Shown: positions 27,856 to 36,946 of the stretch, piece by piece
Position numbering within the stretch: position 1 is the first letter of the stretch
Layout: each line of letters begins with the position of its first letter
Program-made: the position numbers and the translations under genes
Origin: an uncultured Planktomarina sp.
Lineage (GTDB): Bacteria; Pseudomonadota; Alphaproteobacteria; Rhodobacterales; Rhodobacteraceae
Assembly: GCA_905182325.1 (NCBI GenBank)
Contig: CAJJBD010000001.1
Coordinates: forward strand, 1 to 64,000
Length of the DNA stretch: 64,000 bases
Direction: 5' to 3'
The notes under the pieces: model-generated
What the model was told of the DNA's origin: nothing
The model's input: the letters and a program-made list of their open reading frames with translations, nothing else
Database searches by the model: none

Positions 27856-28926
27856 ATGAAATTGAGATCTATTCTAGTCGGCGCTGCGCTGGCTTTAACA
27901 GCGGCCTCGGGTTCGCTAGCTGAAAAAACTAAAGTTGGCTTCGTATATGTTGGCCCAGTTGGTGACGGCGGCTGGACCTATGAGCATGATCAAGCTCGCA
28001 AGGCTGTTGTAGCTGCATTTGGCGATAAAGTTGAAACTATGTACGTTGAAAGTGTGCCAGAAGGCCCAGACTCTGAGCGCGTGATGACAGACATGGCACT
28101 GAAAGGTGCTGATCTGATTTTCACAACCTCTTTCGGTTATATGGATCCAACGATTAACGTCGCAGCTAAGTTTCCAAATGTGAAATTTGAGCATGCCACC
28201 GGTTACAAAATGGCGGATAACGTATCGATTTACTCAGCACGCTTTTATGAGGGTCGGGCTGTTCAAGGCCACATTGCCGGCCACATGACAAAATCAAACA
28301 TTGTTGGTTACATTGGGTCTTTTCCCATTCCAGAAGTTATTCGAGGGATAAATGCTGCCTACATCCACGCCAAGGATGTGAACCCCGATGTCCAATTCAA
28401 AATAATTTGGGCTTACACTTGGTTTGATCCAACAAAAGAAGCTGACGCGGCAAAAGTTTTGATTGAGCAAGGCGCTGATGTTGTTTTGCAACATACGGAT
28501 TCAACGGCACCACAGGCGGCTGCACAGGCGGCTGGCAACGTAATTACGTTTGGCCAGGCATCCGACATGTCTGAATATGGTCCTAAGCCTCGGGTCTCCT
28601 CCATAATTGACAACTGGGCTCCATACTATATCGCACGCACTCAAGCCGTAATGGACGGAACTTGGGCCTCGACAAGTACTTGGGATGGCATCGGCGCCGG
28701 CATGGTTGGCATTGGTGAAATTACTTCAGCTGTACCCGCTGATGTAAAGGCGTCTGCAGAAGCACTTCTTGCCAGGCTGAGAGATGGATCTTACCACGCC
28801 TTCACAGGCCCTGTGAACAAGCAAGATGGCTCAGCATGGTTAGCTAGAGGAGAGACTGCTGACGACGGTACGTTGCTTGGTATGGGCTTCTATGTCCAGG
28901 GCATTGATAGCGAAATGCCAAACTAG
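27856..28926 (+). CDS. BMP-family ABC transporter substrate-binding protein (xdh operon)
   Basis: Periplasmic binding protein of the Med/BMP (basic membrane lipoprotein) family, whose members bind purine nucleosides and related ligands. Sec signal peptide of about 22 residues (MKLRSILVGAALALTAASGSLA, cut before EKTK) without a lipobox Cys. The family motifs KVGFVYVGPVGDGGWTYEHDQA and LIFTTSFGYMDP are present. A GGGGGAAACC ribosome-binding site precedes the ATG. 356 residues. Last gene of the xdh/importer operon, then a strong terminator. The binding-pocket specificity cannot be read here; the operon suggests a purine. Confidence 0.93.
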   Translation: MKLRSILVGAALALTAASGSLAEKTKVGFVYVGPVGDGGWTYEHDQARKAVVAAFGDKVETMYVESVPEGPDSERVMTDMALKGADLIFTTSFGYMDPTINVAAKFPNVKFEHATGYKMADNVSIYSARFYEGRAVQGHIAGHMTKSNIVGYIGSFPIPEVIRGINAAYIHAKDVNPDVQFKIIWAYTWFDPTKEADAAKVLIEQGADVVLQHTDSTAPQAAAQAAGNVITFGQASDMSEYGPKPRVSSIIDNWAPYYIARTQAVMDGTWASTSTWDGIGAGMVGIGEITSAVPADVKASAEALLARLRDGSYHAFTGPVNKQDGSAWLARGETADDGTLLGMGFYVQGIDSEMPN

Positions 28927-28952
28927 TCTTAAGTCGACCATAAGCTTTTAAG

Positions 28953-28976
28953 AGGAGGCCTCTGGCCTCCTTTTTT
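28953..28976 (+). terminator. Strong Rho-independent terminator of the xdh/importer operon
   Basis: AGGAGGCC (28953-28960), three-base loop TCT, GGCCTCCT (28964-28971), then a T run to 28976. Located 26 bases after the stop of the binding-protein gene. Confidence 0.95.
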
Positions 28977-29012
28977 ACTTTTTAAATTTTGAATTTACTG
29001 TTTAAATATACC

Positions 29013-30092
29013 ATGTTAGATTTTTTAATAATTGGAGGAGGCATCGCAGGTATATCCAGCGCAGCACGCCTTTCTTCACTTGGGAAATGCCTCATTCTTG
29101 AGCGCGAACAAAACTTATCCTATCACACTTCAGGCCGCTCAGCAGCCCTCTATGAAGAGAACTACGGCAGTCAATCTACAATCGCACTTGCAAAAGCAAG
29201 CCGTCAGGATTTTGATAACTTATTATCTGGGGTACTAAGCCCACGTGGATTTATGTTACTGTGTTTGCGCGGTGAAGAAACTCAGTATGAAACTGATCTA
29301 GAACACATGAGCCTCACCGAAATTTCTATGACTGAGGCGGTGGATATGGTTCCAATTCTAAATCAAAATGATGTGCTTAGAGCAGCAATAAGTAAGACAG
29401 CACAAGACATCGATACAGATATGATGATCCAAAGCTTTGCCCGTCTATTCCGTGCAAATGGAGGTCAGATTGAGACAAATCAAACAGTAAGATCAATTAA
29501 AAAAGTTTCTGATGGGTGGCAGGTGGACACACATCAGGACTGTTTTATGACCAAAACACTCATCAATGCAGCGGGAGCCTGGGGAGATGAGGTTGCAAAG
29601 ATGGCAAATATTCCTGAAATCGGTCTTACCCCAATGCGACGGAGCGTAGCCCGAATTGCGCCACCCACTAATTTAGAAGTCAGGAAATGGCCCATGCTTT
29701 TTGGGCCAGGTGAGCGTTGGTATGCAAAACCTGATGCTGGTGGCCTAATTGTATCATTAGCAGAAGAAACTCCCAGCGCGCCCATGGATGCCTGGGCCCA
29801 TGACATCGACCTCGCAGAGGCTTTGGCACGTTATCAAGATTATGTCACTGAGCCAGTTACTCGTCCAATTGCCTCCTGGGCAGGTTTGCGTACCTTTGCG
29901 CCAGATAGAAATTTAGTGTTGGGGGCAGCAAAAAAAGACAGCAGCTTTATTTGGGCCGTAGGGCAAGGTGGTTATGGTTTTTTTACAGCCCCCGCTGCGT
30001 CACAATTTATCGCAGATGTGGCGACCGGACAGCAACCTAACTTTGAACCAGAAATAATATCAGATTTAAATCCAAGCCGGTTCGACGCATAG
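29013..30092 (+). CDS. FAD-dependent amino-acid oxidoreductase, DauA (D-arginine dehydrogenase)-like
   Basis: DAO-superfamily flavoprotein probably oxidising a D-amino acid or related amine. N-terminal Rossmann motif DFLIIGGGIAGISSAARLSSLG; the segment SYHTSGRSAALYEENYG and the C-terminal SWAGLRTFAPDRNLVLGAA ... WAVGQGGYGFFTAPA are typical of DauA-like enzymes. I use ATG 29013 (MLDFLIIGG) instead of the TTG at 28989, because the flavin motif must start near the N-terminus; no ribosome-binding site is obvious. 359 residues. It lies after the xdh operon terminator, so it has its own promoter, and is convergent with a dimethylglycine dehydrogenase-like gene. Substrate unproven. Confidence 0.85.
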   Translation: MLDFLIIGGGIAGISSAARLSSLGKCLILEREQNLSYHTSGRSAALYEENYGSQSTIALAKASRQDFDNLLSGVLSPRGFMLLCLRGEETQYETDLEHMSLTEISMTEAVDMVPILNQNDVLRAAISKTAQDIDTDMMIQSFARLFRANGGQIETNQTVRSIKKVSDGWQVDTHQDCFMTKTLINAAGAWGDEVAKMANIPEIGLTPMRRSVARIAPPTNLEVRKWPMLFGPGERWYAKPDAGGLIVSLAEETPSAPMDAWAHDIDLAEALARYQDYVTEPVTRPIASWAGLRTFAPDRNLVLGAAKKDSSFIWAVGQGGYGFFTAPAASQFIADVATGQQPNFEPEIISDLNPSRFDA

Positions 30093-30133
30093 TCTAACTT
30101 GGTCACAGCAATCCTATATACAACTTTTTAATT

Positions 30134-32632
30134 TTAGCCATCCAAACGGATAGCCGAATTTTTTGGATCATATGGGCTGTCTTCGACAACTACACAATCC
30201 CACAATTGATCAAGGATTTTAACCTTTAGCTTTGTTCCCACGATCGCCAAATCTGGAGACACGTAGCCCATGCCAATGGATTTTTCAAAATGTACCGAGT
30301 AGCCCCCTGAGGTGAGCCGACCAACACGCTCATCGCCATGGTAAAGTACTTCACGGCCCCAAGGGTCAGCATCTGGCGGTCCATCAACTAAGAGGGTGCA
30401 GCATTTTGCACGAATACCAGTTGCCTCCAATTCTGTTTTTCCATGGAAGTTTTTAGTCAAATCCACAAAACGTTGCAAATCCGCTTCCAGTGGGGTGGCA
30501 TCTCGGCCAAGCTCGTTGCCAAAGGCACGGTATGATTTTTCTTGTCTCAGCCAATTTTGAGCGCGTGCCCCGACTAGCTTCATACCATATTTTTCGCCAG
30601 TTTTTTCTATTAAATCAAATAAATAGTTTTGCATTTCCATTGGATGATGCAACTCCCAACCTAGTTCGCCAGTATATGCGACCCGGATTGCATTGACTGG
30701 ACACATCCCCAGCTCAATTTGTTTGGCAGAGAGCCACGGAAAACGCTTATTTGATAAGGCAGTTTCTGGATCTGGGTCATTGATAATGTCAGAAAGCACA
30801 TCGCGAGACTTTGGCCCAGCAATGGCAAAAACGCCCCATTGTGTTGTTACATCTTGCAACTCAATTCGACCAAATTCAGCCTCTTTATCCTCAATTGACT
30901 TTTTTAAATAGTCTTGATCATAGGCCGTCCAAGCTCCCGCGGAGACAAGGTAGTACTCATCTTCTAATAATCTTACTATTGTGTATTCCGTCCGAGTGGT
31001 GCCGTGCCCCGTCAGTGCATAGGTCAAATTAATCCTACCAATGCGGGGAAGTTTATTACAAGTGAACCAATCTAAAAAAGCGGTTGCGCCCGGTCCCTTA
31101 ACTATATGCTTCGTAAATGCCGTAGCATCCACCAGCCCTACACCTTGACGTATAGCCTTGGCCTCTTCAACGGCGTATTTCCACCAATTACCCCGCCGAA
31201 AGCTGCGCGATTTATGATCAAAATCTTCTTCCGCATTTAAAGGCCCAAAGTAATTAGGACGCTCCCAGCCGTTCACAAAACCAAATTGTGCTCCCCTCGC
31301 CCTTTGACGGTCATACGCTGGCGACGTGCGCAGTGGGCGCGCAGCGGGCCGCTCTTCGTCAGGATGGTGCAGTACATAGACGTGGTCATAACATTCTTCA
31401 TTTTTTCTCATGGCAAATTCCGTAGTCATCCAACTCCCATAACGTTTGGGGTCGAGACTGGCCATATCAATTTCAGCTTCACCATCTACCATCATTTGCG
31501 CCATGTAATAGCCGGTTCCACCAGCTGCAGTAATTCCAAAACTGAAGCCTTCCGCCAACCACATATTACGCAATCCAGGCGCAGGCCCCACAAGCGGGTT
31601 TCCGTCTGGCGTATAACAAATTGGGCCGTTGAAATCACCCTTGAGGCCACTCTCAGCACAGGATGGGATCCTTTGTATCATGGCCATGTATTGCTCTTCA
31701 ATACGCTCAAGTGCGAGCGGGAATAGATCTGCTCGGAAGCTATCAGGCACACCATGCTCAAAACGGGCTGGCGCATCTTTTTCGTAAACTCCCAAAATCC
31801 ATCCACCCCGCTCCTCACGTACATAACTTTGGGCATCAGCATCGCGGATCACAGGATGCTCTAAATTACCCGCCTCACGGTATTCCACTAAAGATGGATC
31901 TTTTTCCATTACAATAAATTGATGTTCAACGGGAATGGCCGGTATCTTAATTCCCAGCATTTTGGCAGTGCGCTGAGCGTGATTGCCCGAGGCGGTCACC
32001 ACGTGCTCAGCGGTGACGACAACTTGTTCCTCCGACGGCACAAGATTACCACCCTTTTCAACCATTTTAGTGCAAGTGACCTCCCAGTGGGTCCCTGTCC
32101 AATTAAAATCATCAGCCTGCCACTTGCGCTCAATTTTAACGCCAAATTGTCGGGCACCCTTGGCCATAGCCATCGTCACGTCAGCAGGATTAATATAGCC
32201 ATCAGTGTTGTGATAAAGTGCACCTTTCAAATCTTCAGTATTGATCAGGGGCCACTTTTCCTTAACCGCTTCAGGTGTCATGAACTCATAAGGCACACCG
32301 CAAGTTTCTGCAGTTGAAGCATACAATTTATATTCGTCCATTCTGGCATCTGTCTGCGCCATTCGCAAATTTCCCACGACAGCAAAACCCGCATTCAGCC
32401 CAGTCTCAGCTTCCAAACTTTTATAAAAATTAACAGAATACTTGTGAATATGTGTAGTTGCATAAGACATGTTGAATAACGGTAAAAGTCCAGCCGCGTG
32501 CCAAGTAGAGCCCGACGTAAGTTCGTCACGTTCAATCAGCATCGTATCCCAGCCACGCTTGCCAAGATGATAGGCAATCGAGGTCCCAACGGCACCGCCT
32601 CCAATGACCATAGCCTTTACCTGTGTTTTCAT
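30134..32632 (-). CDS. Dimethylglycine/sarcosine dehydrogenase-like FAD oxidoreductase with GcvT domain
   Basis: Fused flavoprotein that demethylates an N-methyl amine (dimethylglycine, sarcosine or relative) and passes the one-carbon unit to tetrahydrofolate. The first half is a DAO-type FAD domain: GGGAVGTSIAYHLGKRG, then STWHAAGLLPLF whose His is the likely covalent flavin site. The second half is a GcvT aminomethyltransferase fold (GLVDATAFTKHIVKGPGA ... AYTGELGWELHHP ... C-terminal barrel GGYSVHFEKSIGMGYV). I start at ATG 32632 (MKTQVKAMVIGGG); the 11 residues before it look non-coding. 832 residues. Roseobacters carry many such paralogues with different substrates, so the exact substrate is open. 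Confidence 0.88.
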   Translation of the reverse strand: MKTQVKAMVIGGGAVGTSIAYHLGKRGWDTMLIERDELTSGSTWHAAGLLPLFNMSYATTHIHKYSVNFYKSLEAETGLNAGFAVVGNLRMAQTDARMDEYKLYASTAETCGVPYEFMTPEAVKEKWPLINTEDLKGALYHNTDGYINPADVTMAMAKGARQFGVKIERKWQADDFNWTGTHWEVTCTKMVEKGGNLVPSEEQVVVTAEHVVTASGNHAQRTAKMLGIKIPAIPVEHQFIVMEKDPSLVEYREAGNLEHPVIRDADAQSYVREERGGWILGVYEKDAPARFEHGVPDSFRADLFPLALERIEEQYMAMIQRIPSCAESGLKGDFNGPICYTPDGNPLVGPAPGLRNMWLAEGFSFGITAAGGTGYYMAQMMVDGEAEIDMASLDPKRYGSWMTTEFAMRKNEECYDHVYVLHHPDEERPAARPLRTSPAYDRQRARGAQFGFVNGWERPNYFGPLNAEEDFDHKSRSFRRGNWWKYAVEEAKAIRQGVGLVDATAFTKHIVKGPGATAFLDWFTCNKLPRIGRINLTYALTGHGTTRTEYTIVRLLEDEYYLVSAGAWTAYDQDYLKKSIEDKEAEFGRIELQDVTTQWGVFAIAGPKSRDVLSDIINDPDPETALSNKRFPWLSAKQIELGMCPVNAIRVAYTGELGWELHHPMEMQNYLFDLIEKTGEKYGMKLVGARAQNWLRQEKSYRAFGNELGRDATPLEADLQRFVDLTKNFHGKTELEATGIRAKCCTLLVDGPPDADPWGREVLYHGDERVGRLTSGGYSVHFEKSIGMGYVSPDLAIVGTKLKVKILDQLWDCVVVEDSPYDPKNSAIRLDG

Positions 32633-32910
32633 CGCATGCGATTCCCGTTTGTATTGCAGACACATTGCCCCAACTTATTTAAAATTGGTAAGTCTCGCCG
32701 ACCACCCAGTCACAAAAACCGACTTTAACGGGTATTTCAACTAAGCCTATAAAGCATTTTGATTTGCCCAAACGAAGTACTGATCATCAGAATAAACCAT
32801 AACCATAGAATTTACATTTTTTCTCTTCTCTGCGTCGGTCTTATGTGCCACACAAAATTAGTGTAGATTAGGTCCAAAAGTATTAAATATCGTTGGTTTT
32901 AGGCAATATT

Positions 32911-33420
32911 ATGAAACAAAAAACATCAGTAGTTGCATACTTAGTCCTGTGTCTGCTGTTTTTTACGCATAGTACGGCCGCAGACACGCCTGTACGTGGC
33001 GCAGTAACTAATCTTCCACTTCCCCGTTTCGTCTCTCTGAAGGCGAGTGAGGGCAACGTCCGCCGCGGTCCATCATTGGATCATCGTATTGATTGGATTT
33101 TAAAACATCGCAATACGCCACTACAAGTAGTCGCCGAGTATGGCCATTGGCGCAAAGTATTAGACTTTGAAGGAGCTGGTGGTTGGATTCACTATGCATT
33201 ACTTTCTGGATCACGTATGGTTATTGTACGCGATGAACTTTTAGATTTGAAGCAACAGCCAAAAACTGAATCCCTAAGCAAAGCTCAGCTTCAACAGAAT
33301 GTAATTGCACGCGTTAGTGCTTGCGAAAGCAAATGGTGCAAAATAACGGCCGGTGGTTACAAAGGCTGGGTACAGAAAACTGCACTATGGGGTGTCAGCT
33401 CCGATGATATTTTCGATTAA
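32911..33420 (+). CDS. Secreted bacterial SH3-domain protein
   Basis: Small exported protein (169 residues from ATG 32911, with AGG upstream; six codons shorter than the longest frame). Signal peptide of about 24 residues (hydrophobic VVAYLVLCLLFFTHSTAADT). Two SH3_3-like repeats follow: FVSLKASEGNVRRGPSLDHRIDWIL ... YGHWRKVLDFEGAGGWIHYALLSG and a second with NVIARVSACESKWCKITAGGYKGWVQKTALWG. Such proteins usually bind cell wall. Sits four bases from the convergent M3 peptidase gene. Confidence 0.85.
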   Translation: MKQKTSVVAYLVLCLLFFTHSTAADTPVRGAVTNLPLPRFVSLKASEGNVRRGPSLDHRIDWILKHRNTPLQVVAEYGHWRKVLDFEGAGGWIHYALLSGSRMVIVRDELLDLKQQPKTESLSKAQLQQNVIARVSACESKWCKITAGGYKGWVQKTALWGVSSDDIFD

Positions 33421-33424
33421 TTTT

Positions 33425-35437
33425 TCAAGACAGCCCACGGTTTTTTAGCAAAGCACTGGCATCAGGCATCCTACCCCGGAAAGCCAGATATAATTGCTCC
33501 GCATCTTGGCTACCACCTTTTGACAATATACAGTCAAGTAATGATTGCGCGCGATCTGCGTCGAATGCACCGCCCTGATCTTCAAAAGAGGCAAACGCAT
33601 CAGCATCCATAACCTCAGACCACATATAACTGTAATAGGCACTGGAATATCCATCACCAGCGAATACATGAGCAAACTGCGGGGTTGCGTGCCGCATTCC
33701 AATTGCTTCTGGCATGCCAATTTCAGATAAAATCTCAGCCTGTCGGGCCATGATGTCAACAGGTGCAGGACCCTGGTGAAACGTCAAGTCTACCAAGGCT
33801 GAAGCAATATATTCAACAGTTTGGAAGCCAATATCAAAGGTGGCAGCTCCCAGCATTCGTTTCAACAAATCTGCTGGCATAGCTTCACCAGTTTCTGCAT
33901 GAATTGCAAATTTTTGTAGCACTTCTGGCTGCTCGAGCCAATGCTCGTAAAGTTGACTTGGTAGTTCAACAAAGTCACGTGCAACCGACGTTCCAGACAC
34001 TGACGAGTAGGTAACGTCACTTAACATTTGGTGCAGTGCATGACCAAATTCATGAAATAACGTGCGTGCATCGTCAAACGATAGTAGTGCTACTTCACCA
34101 TGGATCGGCTTTGCAAAATTGCAAACGTTAATGACAATTGGTGAGCGCACGTTAGGCTTTTTACGTTGGCTTTGTAAGGCTGAACACCATGCGCCTGATC
34201 GCTTACTACTCCTTGCAAAGTAGTCCCCAATAAACAGTGCCAGGTGTTTTCCATCACGCCTAACTTCCCACACACGTGCATCAGTGTGATAGAGGGGCTG
34301 GCTCACTTCTGTAAATGACAATCCAAACAGTCGAAAAGCGCAATCAAAAGCTGCAGTAATCATTTGGTCCAATGTAAGGTAGGGTTTTAGTTCCGCTTCA
34401 TCTAGGTCATGTTCTACCATTCGGCGCTTTTCTGCGTAATATCGCCAATCCCATGCCTTTAGTGGACCTTTAACGCCCTCTTTCTCCATCATTTTCTTTA
34501 AAATTTTGGCATCATTGTCAGCATGCACTTTTGCAGGAGCCCAAACCTCCATTAATAATTCTCGTACACGTTTTGGTGTTTTAGCCATCTCAGTGGCAAG
34601 TTTAAAATCAGCAAAGCAATCAAAACCTAATAAAGTTGCCTTTTCATGACGTAACTTTAAAGTTTCAGTGGCAGCACTACGATTGTCTGTTGCACCTCCA
34701 TTTGCACCGCGCGATGTCCACGCCTTGTAGGCGATTTCTCTCAGGTCCCTGCGATCAGAAAATTGAAGAAACGGGACAATCAGTGAGCGTGATAAGGTCA
34801 CAATAGGTCCATCAGCACCTTTTTCTTGTCCAGCCGCCCGCGCGGTAGCAACAACAAAGTCAGGCAGACCTAAAAGATCAACATCTGTCAAGTCTAGGAA
34901 CCAGTCGCGTTCATCTGCTAACAGGTTTTGAGTAAAATTTGTTCCCAGGCTCGCTAATCTTGATTTTATCTGGGTCATCCTATCTGCAGCCTTACCCTGA
35001 AGCTGCGAACCCGCCCTAACAAAACCCCGATGGGTGAGCATTAAAACTCTTTCTTGCTCCAGCGAAAGATTTAAGGTCGCGCGGTTGGTCCATAGATATT
35101 CTACTCGCTCAAAGAGTTTCTTGTTTGACGAGACGGCAGATGAGTACGCTGAAATTTTGGGGGCAAATTCACGTTGCAATTCCTCACGGACTAAATTGCT
35201 GTCACAACCCGCGAGCGTATAGAAAACCGATGCTACCTGCTCGAGCTCAGACTCTACTTCCTCCTGCGCTACGATAGTGTTTTCGAAAGTTGGTGTTTCC
35301 AAACTTTTGGCAATTTCTAATATACCTGCCAGAGCAATCTCCAACGCCCTGTCCATGGCTGGAGAAAAATCAGCGTCTGAGATTTTATCAAACGGTGCAA
35401 GCCCAAAGGGCGTTTGCCATGTGTCAAGTAGGATCAT
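33425..35437 (-). CDS. M3 family metallopeptidase (Dcp/oligopeptidase A type)
   Basis: Zinc peptidase that degrades short peptides in the cytoplasm. Metal motif HEFGHALH in LSFDDARTLFHEFGHALHQML, followed by SGTSVARDFVELPSQLYEHWL, both classic for the family; the helical N-terminal half is intact. 670 residues, as in Dcp and PrlC, and no signal peptide. Which of the two types is not settled. It follows moeB by ten bases, so it probably belongs to the coaBC-dut-moeB operon as its last gene. Confidence 0.93.
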   Translation of the reverse strand: MILLDTWQTPFGLAPFDKISDADFSPAMDRALEIALAGILEIAKSLETPTFENTIVAQEEVESELEQVASVFYTLAGCDSNLVREELQREFAPKISAYSSAVSSNKKLFERVEYLWTNRATLNLSLEQERVLMLTHRGFVRAGSQLQGKAADRMTQIKSRLASLGTNFTQNLLADERDWFLDLTDVDLLGLPDFVVATARAAGQEKGADGPIVTLSRSLIVPFLQFSDRRDLREIAYKAWTSRGANGGATDNRSAATETLKLRHEKATLLGFDCFADFKLATEMAKTPKRVRELLMEVWAPAKVHADNDAKILKKMMEKEGVKGPLKAWDWRYYAEKRRMVEHDLDEAELKPYLTLDQMITAAFDCAFRLFGLSFTEVSQPLYHTDARVWEVRRDGKHLALFIGDYFARSSKRSGAWCSALQSQRKKPNVRSPIVINVCNFAKPIHGEVALLSFDDARTLFHEFGHALHQMLSDVTYSSVSGTSVARDFVELPSQLYEHWLEQPEVLQKFAIHAETGEAMPADLLKRMLGAATFDIGFQTVEYIASALVDLTFHQGPAPVDIMARQAEILSEIGMPEAIGMRHATPQFAHVFAGDGYSSAYYSYMWSEVMDADAFASFEDQGGAFDADRAQSLLDCILSKGGSQDAEQLYLAFRGRMPDASALLKNRGLS

Positions 35438-35447
35438 GAATGGCCCC

Positions 35448-36488
35448 TTAGGCAGATAAGTGAGATTGACAAATAAGACAATCAGCTGATGACTTTGTTA
35501 ATATTACGCGGCTTTCCGCATCCAGTATGTTAAAAATCGCAAGTCTTCCCCGCAACGGCTTCCCCGCATCCAGAAGGTACTTAAGGGCTTCACCCGCCAT
35601 TAGGCTGCCTATAACCCCCGGTAAGGCAGAAAATACCCCAGCCTGCGCACATGTTCCCGACATCTCCTCTCTCGGAGCCTCTGGGAATATGCATTGGTAG
35701 CAGGGTCCAGATTTATTCGGATCAAAGACAGACACTTGGCCTTCCCACTGACTGAGCGCACCACTTACCAGTGGCACCTTTTGTATTACGCACGACTTGT
35801 TGACCAGATATCTAGTATCAAAATTATCTGACCCATCCAATACAATATCGTACTCAGAAATTAATACCTCTGCAATATCAACCTCAAGCCGCCGCTGATA
35901 GGTTTTTACCGCGACGTATGGGTTTAATGCACGTATTGATTGTGCCGCAGACTCCACTTTAGCAAGTCCAATATCAGCATCTCGATGAATAATTTGTCTT
36001 TGTAAATTTGTAGCATCTACCACATCATCATCAATGACCCCAATCGTTCCAACTCCCGCTGCGGCCAGATACTGCATTGCTGGAGCACCAAGGCCACCCG
36101 CTCCAATCACCAAAACCTTAGCCCCTCTGAGACGCATCTGACCAGATCCACCTATTTCAGGCATAACAATATGCCGGGCATAACGATCTAGCTCTGTGTC
36201 AGACATATGCTTATCATTTGTGGCTGGAGTGGTACGCACTCTCTGGCGGAGTTGCCTCAAGCCAGTCCGGTATATTAAAATTAAACCGCCAAACCCAGCT
36301 AACAAGGCCCAGATGTGCCACGAGCCTCCCGTATTAACACGGACTGGGTGTTCCAATGGTAACACAATATGACCGAGTATTACTGCGGCAAAAACAATGC
36401 CAATCATCAGCTGCCGTTGCCGAATTGGCGCCTTCATAGCCCACCCAATTATCCACAATGCCGCACATATTGTTCCAACAAAAATCAT
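35448..36488 (-). CDS. moeB: MoeB/ThiF/HesA family adenylyltransferase with N-terminal membrane segments
   Basis: E1-like enzyme that adenylates the C-terminal glycine of a sulfur carrier (MoaD or ThiS). From residue 95 it looks like MoeB: MSDTELDRYARHIVMPEIGG, nucleotide motif GAGGLGAPAMQYLAAAG, DDDVVDATNLQRQIIH, and zinc pairs CYQC and CLIC. The first 94 residues are not part of ordinary MoeB: three hydrophobic helices (about 2-17, 26-45, 57-74) and a basic linker. Start ATG 36488 overlaps the dut stop (TAATG), supporting the long form; an internal start at 36206 would give the soluble enzyme. The Moco role fits XDH in the window, but ThiS activation is possible. Confidence 0.87.
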   Translation of the reverse strand: MIFVGTICAALWIIGWAMKAPIRQRQLMIGIVFAAVILGHIVLPLEHPVRVNTGGSWHIWALLAGFGGLILIYRTGLRQLRQRVRTTPATNDKHMSDTELDRYARHIVMPEIGGSGQMRLRGAKVLVIGAGGLGAPAMQYLAAAGVGTIGVIDDDVVDATNLQRQIIHRDADIGLAKVESAAQSIRALNPYVAVKTYQRRLEVDIAEVLISEYDIVLDGSDNFDTRYLVNKSCVIQKVPLVSGALSQWEGQVSVFDPNKSGPCYQCIFPEAPREEMSGTCAQAGVFSALPGVIGSLMAGEALKYLLDAGKPLRGRLAIFNILDAESRVILTKSSADCLICQSHLSA

Positions 36489-36946
36489 TACTTTTGGCCT
36501 GTGGAGCCAAAACCACCATCGCCGCGAGTTGTGGTGCTCAGGCTATTTACCCATAAAAATTCCGCCTGCACCGCCGAGGAAACAACCATTTGAGCTATTC
36601 TGTCCCCGTGGGACACTGTGAAGGCATCTGAACTAACATTAAGTAAAATTACTCCAAGAGGGCCCCTGTAATCACAGTCAATTGTGCCAGGTGCATTAGC
36701 CAATGTAATCCCGTGCTTTAGTGCCAGACCTGAGCGTGGACGTATTTGAACTTCAAAACCTTTCGCTATGGCCAAGTGCAAACCCGTACTTATCAGAGCT
36801 CGTGTGCCAGCCTCCATAATTATATCTGATCGATTTGTAATGTTAGCTCTCAGGTCTGCTCCCGCGGCCCCCGGGGTAGCATATTTAGGCAGGCCTAAAG
36901 ATTGGTCTGCTCCATCTTCCCAGACGAATTCTATTAGTGGCTTCAT
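36488..36946 (-). CDS. dut: Deoxyuridine 5'-triphosphate nucleotidohydrolase (dUTPase)
   Basis: Hydrolyses dUTP to dUMP, keeping uracil out of DNA. Trimeric dUTPase motifs in order: AAGADLRA (motif 1), RPRSGLALKHG (2), GTIDCDYRGPLGVILLN (3), GDRIAQMVV (4), and the glycine-rich C-terminal arm RGDGGFGSTG (5). 152 residues, normal. Start overlaps the coaBC stop by four bases (ATGA) and the stop overlaps the next gene's start. The coaBC-dut order is widely conserved. Confidence 0.97.
   Translation of the reverse strand: MKPLIEFVWEDGADQSLGLPKYATPGAAGADLRANITNRSDIIMEAGTRALISTGLHLAIAKGFEVQIRPRSGLALKHGITLANAPGTIDCDYRGPLGVILLNVSSDAFTVSHGDRIAQMVVSSAVQAEFLWVNSLSTTTRGDGGFGSTGQK

Noticed and set aside
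31286-32317. Plus-strand frames of 130-146 codons opposite the DMGDH-like gene
   Set aside because: Shadows of a well-supported gene; translations have no recognisable domain.
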